Below are positions 46,915 to 58,154 of a stretch of DNA of 64,000 bases, piece by piece. A program made the position numbers and the translations under genes. The DNA is from Calonectria ilicicola (taxonomy: Eukaryota; Ascomycota; Sordariomycetes; Hypocreales; Nectriaceae), in NCBI GenBank assembly GCA_020809705.1, contig CP085830.1:1612001-1676000 (forward strand), given 5' to 3'. The notes beneath the pieces were generated by a model. It was given only the letters and a program-made list of their open reading frames with translations. It was not told where the DNA came from and did no database searches. Numbering within the stretch: the first letter of the stretch is position 1; the number at the start of each line of letters is the position of its first letter.

Positions 46915-46956
46915 AACGTAAGTTTGATGAGGAATTTACTATTAGTTAGGCTTGAA

Positions 46957-48545
46957 TCAAATCTTGACCCCATTTCGAATGGCCATTCCTTCATCTTCTA
47001 TCCAGAAGCTTCCAGATGGAAATACGTATTGAGAGATGGCCTCTTCTTTGTATTCTACACTGTATCCTGACTCCCAGGGAGTCACGAAATACCCATCCTG
47101 GGTTTTGACAGGATTCACTAAGACTTGCCTAAATGAGTTGATGTGCTCGAGCAGACTCTTTTCTCCCGATATGCAGAGGTAGTTGATTAAAGCCAGGTGC
47201 TGTGTGTACTCATTGAGGCCAATTCCCCCACTATGCGGAACGACTGGGACTTTGAATCTAGTAGCCCATTAGCATGGTCGCTTCTAACATGGTCAGTATG
47301 CCTACTTTTTGGCCATCAGCATCACTGCCATGACCTCATTGACACCGCCTAGTCGGCAAGCGTCTATTTGGCAATAATCAATTGATCCAGCTTGTAAGAG
47401 TTGTTTGAACATCACACGATTTTGACAATGTTCACCTGTTGCAACCCCCACTCCGTACGGCTTCAAGGCGGTTCGGATGGCCGCATGCCCTAGGATGTCG
47501 TCAGGAGAAGTGGGTTCCTCGATAAAACTATGGGTATCAACCGCCGCGCTACGTTTCACTCAATAACTCAATAGCTGATGGACTCACATTGGTTTGAACT
47601 CAACGAGTCTCTTCATGTTTTCGATCGCATCCGGGACACTCCAGACCTGGTTGGCATCGACCATGAGCATTCTGTCATAGCCTATAGCATCGCGAGCAAC
47701 TTGCAAACGATGAATGTCTTCGTCGATGTTCCCACCAACTTTGAATTTGAATTTGTCCATGCCTACAGCCAAATTTTGGTTAATGACGTCGACCATGCGT
47801 TCATCAGAAAAGCCGAGCCAGCCAGCTTGGGTGGTGTAAGCTGGCACAGCTCGGTTATGCAAAGCATCATTCAGCCTTGACTCTTTTGTTTTCTCCTGCT
47901 CTTGGAGAATGGAAATTGCTTCCTCTGGAGTTAAGGCGTCAGTTATGTATCGGAAATCAATACACGACACAAACTCTTCCGCCGTCATATCAGCAACAAG
48001 TTTCCAAACGGGCTTATTCAAGTACCGCCCCCAAAGATCCCAAAGAGCATTAACGCAAGAACTCAAGCCCAGGTGAATTATTCCCTTCTCTGGACCTACC
48101 CACCTCAATTGAGAGTCAGAAACGAGGTATCTCCAAGTTTTCCCCATGTTTTCGGTCAGCTCCGCAAGCGATTTACCCACTAGTCGCTCAGCGATGAGCT
48201 CTGACGCCGCTGTGCAGAGCTCATTACCACGTCCGATAGTGAACGCGATCCCGTGGCCGACTAGGTCAGTATTCGTCTTTAATCGCACGTGAGCAGCGCT
48301 ATAGTCTCCTGCTGGGTTCATAGCATCTGAACCTGAAGAATCAAGACTAGTTGGAAATCGTAGGTCTTTCAATGCTGCGTTAGTATTTATTTTGTTTTCA
48401 GAAGCTAGAACCCTTCGCTCTTACCATACGTTTCAAATGCTGTAATTATGATTTCGCTTGCAGGAAGTCCTGAGACTGGAGGAGATGCTCGTCCAGGTTC
48501 ATAGCCAACATTTGGCACGCTATCAACAAGTATAGATGGAGTCAT
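46957..48545 (-). CDS. L-fuconate dehydratase-like enzyme (enolase superfamily, ENOSF1 type)
   Basis: Four exons, 48545-48425, 48374-47588, 47527-47306 and 47257-46957, with canonical 48-60-nt introns, encoding 476 aa. The sequence closely follows the FucD/ENOSF1 group: [59 protein letters not shown]. Catalytic elements: KxK base in KFKFKVG, metal ligands Asp in VDANQVW, Glu in [10 protein letters not shown] and Glu in GEHCQN, and His in VPHSGG. All are present, so an active Mg-dependent sugar-acid dehydratase is expected, converting an aldonate such as L-fuconate to a 2-keto-3-deoxy acid. The fungal substrate could be a related L-sugar acid. It is convergent with the Zn2Cys6 gene and divergent from an anion-symporter gene, as in a catabolic gene cluster. 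No targeting signal seen. Confidence 0.9.
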
Positions 48546-48876
48546 GACGCGTCCAAGTAACTAACAGAAGATCTAATTCTTGATTCAAATGTGACTTTAT
48601 TCGTTTTCATGACAATGGCTCTCTGTTATGTATTTAAATAACATTGAAACGTCAATAGCTCGTGCATAGAGTCATCTTCCTCTTTCAGGGTTTCACATTC
48701 TATGAACACCCGAACTCATCACAACGACGAATGAAACTGTTTGCCTCGGCGATTCGGATTTTGGAATAAATAAATATTCAAATATAAAATATTATCAATT
48801 GAGAAATTTTATTCATTAAAACAATAGTCGTGATTGCGGGGGTCTGTGAGCGTGATTGACCAACAAAAACTCGACT

Positions 48877-48892
48877 CTCGGCGTTTCGGCGT
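48877..48892 (+). promoter_or_regulatory. Candidate zinc-cluster site, forward copy
   Basis: CTCGGCGTTTCGGCGT, a direct repeat of CGGCGT with 8-bp period. CGG half-sites are the usual targets of Zn2Cys6 regulators, and a regulator gene is part of this cluster. Confidence 0.5.
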
Positions 48893-49097
48893 TCTCTCCA
48901 GGATGAAGGGTCCATTATCCCCGCAGCTCCACTTAGCATCACATCACCTGAGTCGTCTTGAGTTCGGTGAAGGATTGACGCTAAGCACTGCTAATTAGAT
49001 TCGCTCAAGGCGGTAAAAGTGTCATGACTGTCGAGAATGGTAGCAAAACAAGGAGCGAACGTCATGGCGCGGTTCAAAAGAACTCTTCTGTGTCAAT

Positions 49098-49113
49098 ACG
49101 CCGAGACGCCGAG
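49098..49113 (-). promoter_or_regulatory. Candidate zinc-cluster site, inverted copy
   Basis: On the minus strand this reads CTCGGCGTCTCGGCGT, 15 of 16 bases identical to the copy at 48877-48892 and facing the opposite way. Each divergent gene therefore has one element in the same relative orientation. Confidence 0.5.
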
Positions 49114-49455
49114 GGAAGGCTTTCAATTGGTTTGGTCTCGTCTAATTAAGCAACTGCTCTCTGAAAAGTGGGTACGAATTAGCCAGACCACAACCAAGGG
49201 CCATTGGCCAACCTCGAGATGTCGAGGCGCCCCATACTACAACCCCATAATCCCCGGACTCGACTTTTGGAAGGGCGGGGGAACTAGCGGAGGAACGGGT
49301 ACCCTGTTCTTCCGAGTCTTCCACTATGAAAGCATTTGAGATACATATTGATATAAAATGCCATGATTCATTCGCAAAATTTAAGACATTACCTTCTCAA
49401 CTTAGAGTCTTTGTTTGGATTGTTCTTCAATATATCCCCACTCAGCGACCAGAAA

Positions 49456-51130
49456 ATGGATGATGACATCAAAAGGCCCTTAGAATTGGCCATTCATAAT
49501 GAGAACAAAAATACAACAGATGACTTCAAGACACCACTGACCTCGCTCATAAAACACCAAAACGGTGAAATTTATCTTGAGGCAATACAGAAGTACCCAA
49601 ATGATACACTAATTGATAATGAAGCGGAACAAAAGTTGAAGCGAAAGATCGATACCCGGATTCTACCCGTACTAGGAATTTGTTACTTCTTCTACGTGAG
49701 TCAATATCTTAATTCCAGATTGGAGTGACGGCTTTGATAATTTGAATCAAGTACGTGGATAAGACAACACTCTCCTATGCAGCTATATTTGGAATCAAAG
49801 ACGATCTGCACTTGAGAGGTAATGAATATTCGTGGCTTTCAAGTGTATTCTACTTTGGTTGGCTCTTTTGGTCTATTCCGTCTAATCTCATCATGCAACG
49901 ATTCCCTCCTGCCTTGTACTTGGCATTTAACATCTTCCTGTGGGGTGCACTCCTAATGTGTCAAGCTACCACGCACAACTTCGCGGCACTGTCTGTTCTC
50001 CGGGTTCTCTCTGGTGCATTCGAGGCTATTGCGGATCCCGCTTTCATGTTTTTCACCTCGATGTTTTACACAAGGGAAGAACAACCGATACGTATATCAG
50101 CATGGTATGCATGGAACGGCATCGGCGTTGCTGGCGGTGGACTGATGGGCTACGGAATTGGAAATATCCAAGGAGCAATCGCTTCTTGGAGATATGAATT
50201 TCTCATTGTCGGCGCGCTTTGCTCCTTTTGGGGTATTATGCTGGCCATGTTATTACCAAACTCGCCCACGACATTTTGGGGATTCACTCACGAAGAAAAG
50301 CTGTTGATGATTGCAAGAATGCGACGAAATCAAACGGGAGTAGAACAGCGGGGAATTGACTGGTCTAAGATCAAAGAAGCATATCTTGATTACAAAACAT
50401 GGCTTTTCACCTTGCTTGGGTTTGTCTCAGCAATTCCCAATGGGGGCATCTCAAACTTCAGTACCCTCGTTATTCAAGGTCTTGGGTTTAATACCCTCCA
50501 TACAGCTTTGCTTGGAATCCTACAGGGAGCAGTGGTTGTGGTCTGGATTGGTTTGGGAGCTTTGGCAAATCACTACATGCCTCATAATAGCCGTACTCTA
50601 GTCTGCGCAGCTTTTATGGTTCCGACAATGGCTGGTGGCTTGGGATTTCTGCTTGCCCCCACTGATGCATATATTGTTCGGCTAATTTGTTTGTAAGATC
50701 CCCACATCCACGCTAGAATTCAAAATCTCACCATTTTAGTTATCTCACTGGCTCCTGCCAAGCGTCGTTTGTTATTAGCCTCTCGCTAATTACAAGCAAT
50801 ACCGGTGGGCATTCAAAGAAGATGATTGTATCGGGCATGATTTGGTTTGGCTCGTGTATAGGCAGCATTGCTAGTCCATTCTTCTATAAGACGGACGAGG
50901 CGCCATCATATCGCCTTGGCATCGCATCCCTTCTAGCATCCAACGTCCTTGAATTCATATTGTTTTTTATCCTTAGGTATGCATTCATATGGGAGAACAA
51001 GCGCAAAGCAAAGAAGCGTGTTACAAATGAAAGTCAAGTGACTTGCCATGATAATGGTGTTAGCCTAAACGCCACTACATTTCAAAACCTCACTGATAAA
51101 CAAAACCCGAACTTTACATACGTTTATTGA
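49456..51130 (+). CDS. MFS anion:cation symporter, allantoate-permease (Dal5) type
   Basis: Three exons, 49456-49695, 49752-50692 and 50740-51130, encoding 523 aa. The first join restores CYFFYYVDKTTLSYAAIFGI, the typical first-helix region of the fungal Dal5/ACS group. Twelve membrane segments are expected, for example YSWLSSVFYFGWLFWSIPSN, FEFLIVGALCSF-type helices and a last one in LEFILFFILRYAFIWENK. The cytoplasmic N terminus is about 75 residues and hydrophilic, and a charged loop sits between helices 6 and 7. Dal5-type transporters move organic anions such as allantoate, vitamins and sugar acids with protons. Its divergent promoter with the fuconate-dehydratase-like gene points to import of the sugar acid used by that enzyme. 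This is inference from context; the substrate is not readable from sequence. Confidence 0.88.
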
Positions 51131-52396
51131 GCTATTATTCTTATCATAAACAGATATGGAATTTAGTCTTTGATAACTCAGTTTAACCGGCCTTTTGTTA
51201 GCGATGGGTTTTTATCTAGTTTTAGAAATGTCGAAGCGGCTAGAATCAACAACATTTGTAGATCAAATAAATCTCCAGTGCAATTCGGCTACGACCCAAC
51301 AAAGACCAAATGCAAAAAATACAAAATCAAATGGGACAAAAAACATACAACAACCGGGATTCGCTGGTCGTCACCGACCCAACTACTAGTCGGTCCCTCG
51401 CCAGCTTGACTATGGGAGAGCGGACGGGATCCCGTATTTTCTAGTAGGTATGGTCGTATGTGCTTTGATGCAGACCGCGATGGGGTTACAACGACATTGG
51501 CATCATGCTTCACAAAATAGAGATTTAGTGTCCATAAACGTAGACCCTGACCTGGTGATTAAATCTAATAACTAGCCTCATATCCATATTTTTGTAGTTG
51601 TTTGAAATTACTACTGGTTCGACTATAAGTACGCATGTCGGTGCTGAATAGATTGATATTTGGTGTCTGTATGGCAACTGGCTGAAACGACATTCTAATT
51701 GTGAAACTAATAGGTCAGATACGTAGTATAAACAGCCCCGTACCTTCTACGGCTAATGCCGACGCTGCCTAATTGCACATTCTAAACAGCATTTTTTTCA
51801 TATACATAAATTTATCAATTTATATAGCCCTCCATCCTAGCCATGCTCAGGGGGGACTGACATTTGATTCCCTCCTGCCTACCCGACACAATCATTACCC
51901 TTCAGCTCGACTCCTTGTGTGCGAATAGCAGTTCACCTGAAGAGCAAACGAAGCAGAGGTCAATGTTTCTATTGAAGATTCCTAGAAAGAAACTGCAGAT
52001 GGAGAATGTCAAAAAATCCACAATAAGGAGCAGAGTCTCGATAAATGAAGTACTGCTTAACGAGTATTTTAGTACTGTTAGAAATGGTTAAATTTATAGA
52101 AGGAATAGCATTCTTAATTTATTTAGTAAATTTAACTGGGGAATACAAAACGACCAGAGACTAAGGCAACTTAGCCAAATATGGATATACTCTTCATCTG
52201 AAGCGTTTCCAGCTTTCAATTTGAATATGAAGACTTTCATTTCTCAACAGACTTCATTCAGTAACTAGACTTCTTTATGACCTACTCGTCATTTCCAGTC
52301 ATCTGCCTCGCGCACGCTGTATGTACTCTCCAACATTTATCTCACATCATCGATATTAAACCTAAGTCTAGCAAAAACTGACTCTAAACCCCAAAG
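51131..52396. other. Intergenic region, AT-rich
   Basis: About 1.27 kb. Short frames (51170-51409, 51864-52091) are Lys/Ser-rich and unsupported. No repeats or RNA genes recognised. Confidence 0.5.
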
Positions 52397-54712
52397 TTAA
52401 CGTTGGTATGATGACTTTTGTCGGCTCTGGTTCTGCAGGACGAAAGAAAAACTTGGGGATAGTGGGATTGTGCTTACGTAGGTAGCAAATAAGCCAACAA
52501 CTTTCGAGCCCGTCGGGTGAACGGCAATCCACTCCTTGTCCTCTCCATGGGGGCATTGCGGTGATGTAACTTCTTGACCAAATGTTGTGTGGATCTATGT
52601 ACAGTTAAAAGAGCGGTTATTAGTAAAGGTTTGGTCAGGCAACCGGAAGTTTTGCATACTTTCAGTCCTATTAGAGATGAACCAATTGATTTGATCTCAT
52701 TAAAATTCATTCTCTCGCCGTTTAGACTGTCAATTGATATTGCGACACGATGGTCTTCAGATTCCACTCCAAATCGTCTCGGTTGCGGGTGCTCGGGAAA
52801 AGGGCCAACGCGGCCCAGACATTGATTGTGAGAGCCGTCGGTGTAGAGAAATTCTATGCCAGCAATGCGAGATATATCATACGTCCAAATGACAATTCCT
52901 CCAAGGCTTGAGGGATCTTCTTTGTTTGATGGACCAAAGAAAAGTGTGGTCATCGGAAAATTAAATTGACCCGGTGGTTGATCGTTATTAGCTCGATTAA
53001 ACACCATTTCCTCTGATGGAATGTCAGGGTACCAAAGACAACTATTTCGCCATTGGATTTGTTTTGGATGCAAGGACACATCACGGCTCAAGGTGACGAG
53101 TTTCAAAGCCTAAGAAAGGTTAGTTTACACTGTGTGATTTTGGAGATATGAGGGAAGTAGAGAGGGATTTTCCGGTAGGCGGGCTGGAAAATAAACTAAC
53201 ATCAAACTCTGCCTTTACAGCAGAAATAACTGAAGTCTCGGCCAAATGCCACCTTGGGAAGTCACCTGGATCACCTGCCCAGGGAGATAATGTATCATCT
53301 TGGGCAACAACTGCAATTGCTTTGATTCCAGAAAAGTCAAGTGCAAGCTGCCATCCTTGGATGTAGTGGCCATTCGGCACTTCAATCTGGATACTATTGT
53401 CATGGTGAAGATACCCTAGGGCATGATGCTGGCCGTCTTTGCTGACAAGTACTAAGCCAGAGATAGATAGACCATCAGCCATGTGAATGAAGGATATAGT
53501 CATGGATTGTATTTCCAAGGGCTGAGAGAAGTGAAGAGCTCTAGCTCGTAAGACTCGAGAGCCTTGATGAAAGCTCACCCCTGGGGCTTTGATACAACGT
53601 GCAGCCTTCTTCCAAGATGTTTGCCTATTGACGTTGCTAAATTGACTCTCATCTGGCGCAGAGGTTTCAAACCAGGTTTTCATAGGCTCTCCTCGGCAGG
53701 AGACTCCTTCCATTTGATTCAGAATTCCTTAGAGCTGTTTTATGAGCCCCCAGACACGTTTACTATTAGCTATGCTGGGATCGTTTTGAGACACTGTATG
53801 AAGTGAGAGATACAACGCTTTCCAGGACTTGGGAGGATTTTCCAACACTTCAGGGACAAAATCGAATTCATGTCCTTAATGAAATCGTGATTCCCAGAAC
53901 ATCTCCACCAGAGTTAGCCTAACAAATATTGGGGATGCTCGACGTAAAGAATAAACGTCACGGGTAGCCAGATGGACAATAATAAGTTGAAGGATCTCTG
54001 GTGGCAAGGAAGAAAAGCTATCCCCTTTAATATTGAGTGTTTCAATATTAAGCTGAGATGAAAATATGGTATCATCTCGGAGAGGAACGGCGTTTAAAAC
54101 GGCCCTTTTGAGTGTTGTAATATGAAAAGGGTCAGATTGTAATTTTTGGGGCATAGGGGATAAGTCACGGAATCGACTTCTCAAGATAGGAAGTGTCGGA
54201 ATTGGGTCTATCATGGCTGCTCCTTCGTAATCATGCCCCCAGTTGATAATAGAATCCCTGCCAATAGGCATAGACAGGCATGCCTCGAATAGAATGCGGA
54301 GGTTAGGTGTAAAACCGATATTGAAAATCTCCCAGCAGGACGAATGAAATACCCACCCCCAGAAAGGTTCTGGTTCAAACCGAACACGTGCAGGATACAC
54401 AAAGTGCATCATATTGAAATTGGTCAATGCGACATCAATCATCCCGTCTGGATCGACGGGATCATGGTAGCGTTGGGAAGGATTCATTGGAGCAATGCCG
54501 GTCGGTATATCGTCAAATTCATCTCGCATTCCCACTGCAGTCAATCTAACATTGTTCTAATCATCATTTTCGATCCATACTAATTGTCGACGTTAATTTT
54601 ATTCCAAACGCAGTTTCCTGGGAGTGAGAATCTTAACAGCACGAAATTCTTTAAGCCACTCCTCATCGAGTCGCTGGGTGATAGAAATACCGCATAGAGT
54701 GCAGAATTTCAT
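52397..54712 (-). pseudogene. Broken F-box protein gene of the DUF7600-like family
   Basis: The start region MKFCTLCGISITQ has the N-terminal Cys pair of this family, followed by DEEWLKEFRA. Further conserved blocks are VRLTAVGMRDEFDDIP, SCWEIF, INWGHDYEG, the F-box itself (LPPEILQLIIVHLATRDVYSLRRAS) and two jelly-roll-like C-terminal segments (GIEFLYTDGSH, CPHGEDKEWIAV). In-frame TAA codons interrupt it at 53878-53876 (after ESRFH) and 53731-53729 (after LIKQL), with family-like sequence in the same frame on both sides. Near 54640 the first donor reads GTTAAG instead of the likely GGTAAG. Under the alternative acceptor a third stop (TAG, 54559-54557) is exposed. Later introns at 53200-53110 and around 52670 look normal. 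The family is common in Penicillium-type genomes. The gene cannot encode a full protein as it stands. Confidence 0.72.
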
Positions 54713-56270
54713 CGCGATCAGATGAAGTTCGCCGCAAGAGCCTCTAGATGCTGCCAGCTGAAGCAGGCGGTGGAAGGGGATGAAAGACTGAGCGAAACAG
54801 AGTCCACACTTCGATCATCAGCAATATGTTATTTGCTCACAATGTTGGACATGAAAATGCATGTCTGATACGAAGATATGCTAAGCAACAAAACAAAATG
54901 CTGCTCAAAACTGCAAAAATATCGACAGCATATATATCCACAAGGTTGCGTGGAAGTGAAAGAAGGGCCGGATACACGTCCCAGAATATCATTCTGGGGT
55001 GACATGAGCGCGCCACCAGCTGAGCAATACTCATCAAGAAAAGTCAGTGCTTTGATATCCAGCTTGATGAGCAACAAAGAACCATTGGTTGAATCAGTTA
55101 GAAAAGCGGGGCATATTCCCGATTTCTACCTGAAGAAATGTGAAGCTTCAATGTGAAATGTAGGATGGAGATCCTCAAGAGTTGTAGCATATCCATCTCA
55201 TATATTTGCACGTTAGATTGGCTTCTATTCAACCAAAAGTCGTGAGGTAAAATTGTTGAAGATAGTGAACATGTGAATATGGGCGTCTTTCACATTTGCC
55301 TCTTCTAATGAGTATCTTGTCAATGGTTACCTCACGTACCGTTTTCTCAAAGACCATTTAGCACGGCTGGCCGCAAAAGAGGTCAACACGGTTCAAGCAT
55401 AAAGATTCTTTGAAAGCATGTTGATGAGAAAAGTGGCCGTTTGCTAGTCGAGACCCCCAATATCACCAGAATTATTGGCCGATGGATGGCATGTATAATA
55501 TCTCAATGAGAGGCATTCGGGTCATCTCTTGTAACTGCGGGTATAAGTTGTTTATGTCTTGGTACAGCTTCATTCAGCCACGATGAAGTTGCACTTGCGC
55601 ATACCCTTAAACAAACTAAATTAGAAGAAATTGCTTCTTTCATGTTACATAAGAAAGCAAGGAAACCTTTCGGAATCAAAAAAGATTGGACACAATGGAA
55701 GAAGACGGCGCTTGAAGGATACAAAACAGACCAACGCTTGCAAGTGCTTGTTGCTCACGGAAAAAGCATAGTAACAAGAGCCAAATTATGACAGCCATCA
55801 CCCCCGCCGATCATCATCTCAACCAACTTCGTAAAAGCAGAAAAGACCTTCCAAAGTTCTCCATCAGTTTTAATTGCCTTAGTGTGGCGACATTTCGTCA
55901 TTTGTTACATTCTCTGACCACTCATTTCACCTAGTTGGCGTCGCGCGGTAAGTGTAGTATGCCTGGGAATACTCAGTCCGCAAATCAGAGAGAAGGTTTC
56001 TAGTACATTTTTGGAAAGCCGAATGCAAGACCGGAGCGTAATTGGAATGCCGATCCTATGTTACCTCAAGTACTAAGCCGATGAGGGGTAACCGAAACCG
56101 ACCCCGCCCGCTTACGCGGAACTCGGTCCCCGGTACTATTAAAGATGGGCAGGATTTTTATCTCTAGACAGATGCATAATTTTTACAAAGCAAGCAAGAG
56201 TTTACACATCGGTCAGCCTAAACTTTGCATCTGTTGCCCGATCAATTGTATAAAAAGTGGGGTTAAGAAA
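54713..56270. other. Intergenic region with possible coding remnants
   Basis: Two gene-like fragments on the plus strand lack a complete gene structure: 54878-55156 (92 codons) and a 93-codon frame at 55510-55791 without a usable start. The last 250 bp, with GC-rich motifs near 56090-56130, probably form the alcohol-dehydrogenase promoter. Confidence 0.4.
55510..55791 (+). other. Start-less open frame, possible exon or relic
   Basis: Open from stop to stop for 93 codons, with coding-like composition rich in Lys and Glu (HTLKQTKLEEIASF, FGIKKDWTQWKKTALEGY). The only in-frame ATG would leave about 40 residues. No matching upstream exon found; family not recognised. Confidence 0.3.
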
Positions 56271-57682
56271 ATGGCCTCGGCTACTTCCCAACTACCAAAG
56301 ACCATGTTTTCCTGGAGAAAGCACAAAGGCAATACTAAGCCAGTGATTATGGACTCATCCGCATTAAAAAAAAAACAGGTATTAATGTGATAAAAAGGTG
56401 TACGAGGAAGTACCAGTGCCTCAAGTTCCAGCAAACGGCATCCTCGTCAAGTTACTAGCATCCGGCGGTAATGGCCCCACATTAGAGCAGACCAATTCAA
56501 TGCAAATCATGGCTAATAGTTTTCAGTATGTCGTAGCGAGCACTCGCTGCTCAACATCAAGGAACAACCGTTATGGTTTCAGGACAAATATATTCTGGTT
56601 TGTCTAAAGAAAATGTACCAATTTGATTTCTTGTTGGACTGATATGTACGCTCCAGGGTCATGAAGGTTGCGGAGAAATTATTGAAATCGGACCAGAAGT
56701 GCAAGACACTAAGTTCAAAATTGTAAGACGCGATTTCATTGTCTAATCGACATGCTCACTTCTAACAGGGAGATGTCGTTGCTCTCCATGCGGTTCCTGG
56801 CTGCCGGGAAAATGATTGCCCCGAATGTTCAAGAGATCTAAGCCAGATTTGTGAGGCAGGTCATCATTCCGGTATTGGACAAGACGGCTTTTTTGCGCCC
56901 TACGCAGCCATTGATATCCGGGCGGCGGTCCCGGTTCCGAGTGGTAAGCACATCAACCCAGAAAATATCAGGATCTATGAAAATTGATCCATGTGCATTA
57001 ATATTAGGCGTAAGCCCGGCTGTGGCTGCTGTTGCAACCGATGCCGTCACGACATCTTACCATGCAATCACGAAAAGGGCTCAGGTTAAAAGCGACGAGA
57101 CGGTTTTTTTATTCGGGTTAGGTGGTCTCGGATTTAATGCATTGCAGATTCTCTTGCATATTGGGCCAAGAATAATTCTTTCCGACGTCAGACAAGAGCG
57201 ACTTGATGAAGCAATCAAGCTCGGTGTACCACCCGGTGACATTGTTCCAGTAGGAACACCCCCGCGAGAATTTATTAAGCAAAACAGTCTTCAAGTAGAC
57301 ACCGTCTTAGACTTCGTTGGAACTCACCAGACGTTTGAGGATGCTCAGTATATTGGTAAGTTGGGTTGTACCGAAAAAGAAACCTTAGCAATTCCCCAGC
57401 GACTAATGAGTCTCTCAAGTTCGCCGAGGCGGAAAGATTGTCTGCGTCGGAAGTCTAGACGCAGAAAACACGGTTCACATGAAAATTGGCACGAGAAAGA
57501 GGCTTTCATTCATCTTTTCATATGGCGGTCAAGTGACGGATCTTGAAGAAGTCTTGCAGCTCATTGCATCGGGGTCAATCAGTCCACAAGTTGAGTCACG
57601 AAAATTCCTGGATCTGCCTGACATTTTAGAGGCACTAGAGGATGGGAAAGTACGTGCACGGGCTGTGTTAACTCATGATTGA
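56271..57682 (+). CDS. Zinc-dependent alcohol dehydrogenase (medium-chain)
   Basis: Seven exons: 56271-56342, 56398-56467, 56527-56597, 56657-56722, 56769-56943, 57008-57355 and 57420-57682, all frame-consistent, encoding 354 aa. It looks fragmented at first because every intron interrupts the frame, but splicing restores a complete MDR enzyme. Catalytic zinc site: Cys in ASGVCRSE and His-Glu in GHEGCGEI. The Arg after Cys occurs in animal class I ADH (usual fungal form VCHSD). Structural zinc: four Cys in GCRENDCPECSRDLSQIC. NAD(P) fold: GLGGLG, with SDVRQERLDEA after it, the Asp suggesting NAD(H). The C terminus ends in VRARAVLTHD. Reaction: alcohol/aldehyde interconversion, substrate not assigned. 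The first intron contains a run of ten A. Neighbours give no clear pathway. Confidence 0.88.
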
Positions 57683-58154
57683 GGACTAAAATTTTAGTAA
57701 GTGGGATGCCGTATAAAAGGGACACCCGAATCGCAAAATTAAGTCATTTATTGCACAAGAGAACCCGTGGCCTTCAAAACTATCGATCTCTAGAGTCGAG
57801 GCAATCTCACTCTCTGAAACCTGACGTATCAATGAACTGCAGGGCTCGGTTACTCTTCGGGGCTTTGTCGCGTGGCTGATGCTGTGATAATCACCCCGCT
57901 TTACCTCCACTAGAACAGTTTTGATCATAACGTTTCCCAGTCCATTCGGCACAGCTGCCATGACAGTGTGCCTATCGGCGTTATATTCAGGGCATAATCC
58001 GACGAGATACCATACTCACTTTGCATAATCTATTTTCTAGGCCCATTTCTTCCGCAAAATACGAATCGCTAGCGTTAGATGGGATCATCGTGAGCTTGGC
58101 TCCACCCGCAAATTTAAGGCTTTTATATTCTTGACAGCAAATCGGCACCGCGTC
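57683..58154. other. Intergenic region
   Basis: Spacer between the alcohol dehydrogenase and the HET gene; no gene seen. Confidence 0.5.

Larger units (their letters stand above)
48546..49455. promoter_or_regulatory. Divergent promoter of the dehydratase and the transporter
   Basis: 910 bp between two divergently transcribed genes that likely work together. It contains two matching GC-rich elements in inverted orientation, listed at 48877 and 49098. An AT-rich stretch lies near 48770-48830. Short plus-strand frames (49037-49339) look spurious. Confidence 0.6.

Noticed and set aside
56343..57419. Alcohol dehydrogenase gene as a pseudogene, since its frame is split into many pieces
   Set aside because: All six gaps are canonical short introns with matching phases, and the spliced 354-aa enzyme is complete.
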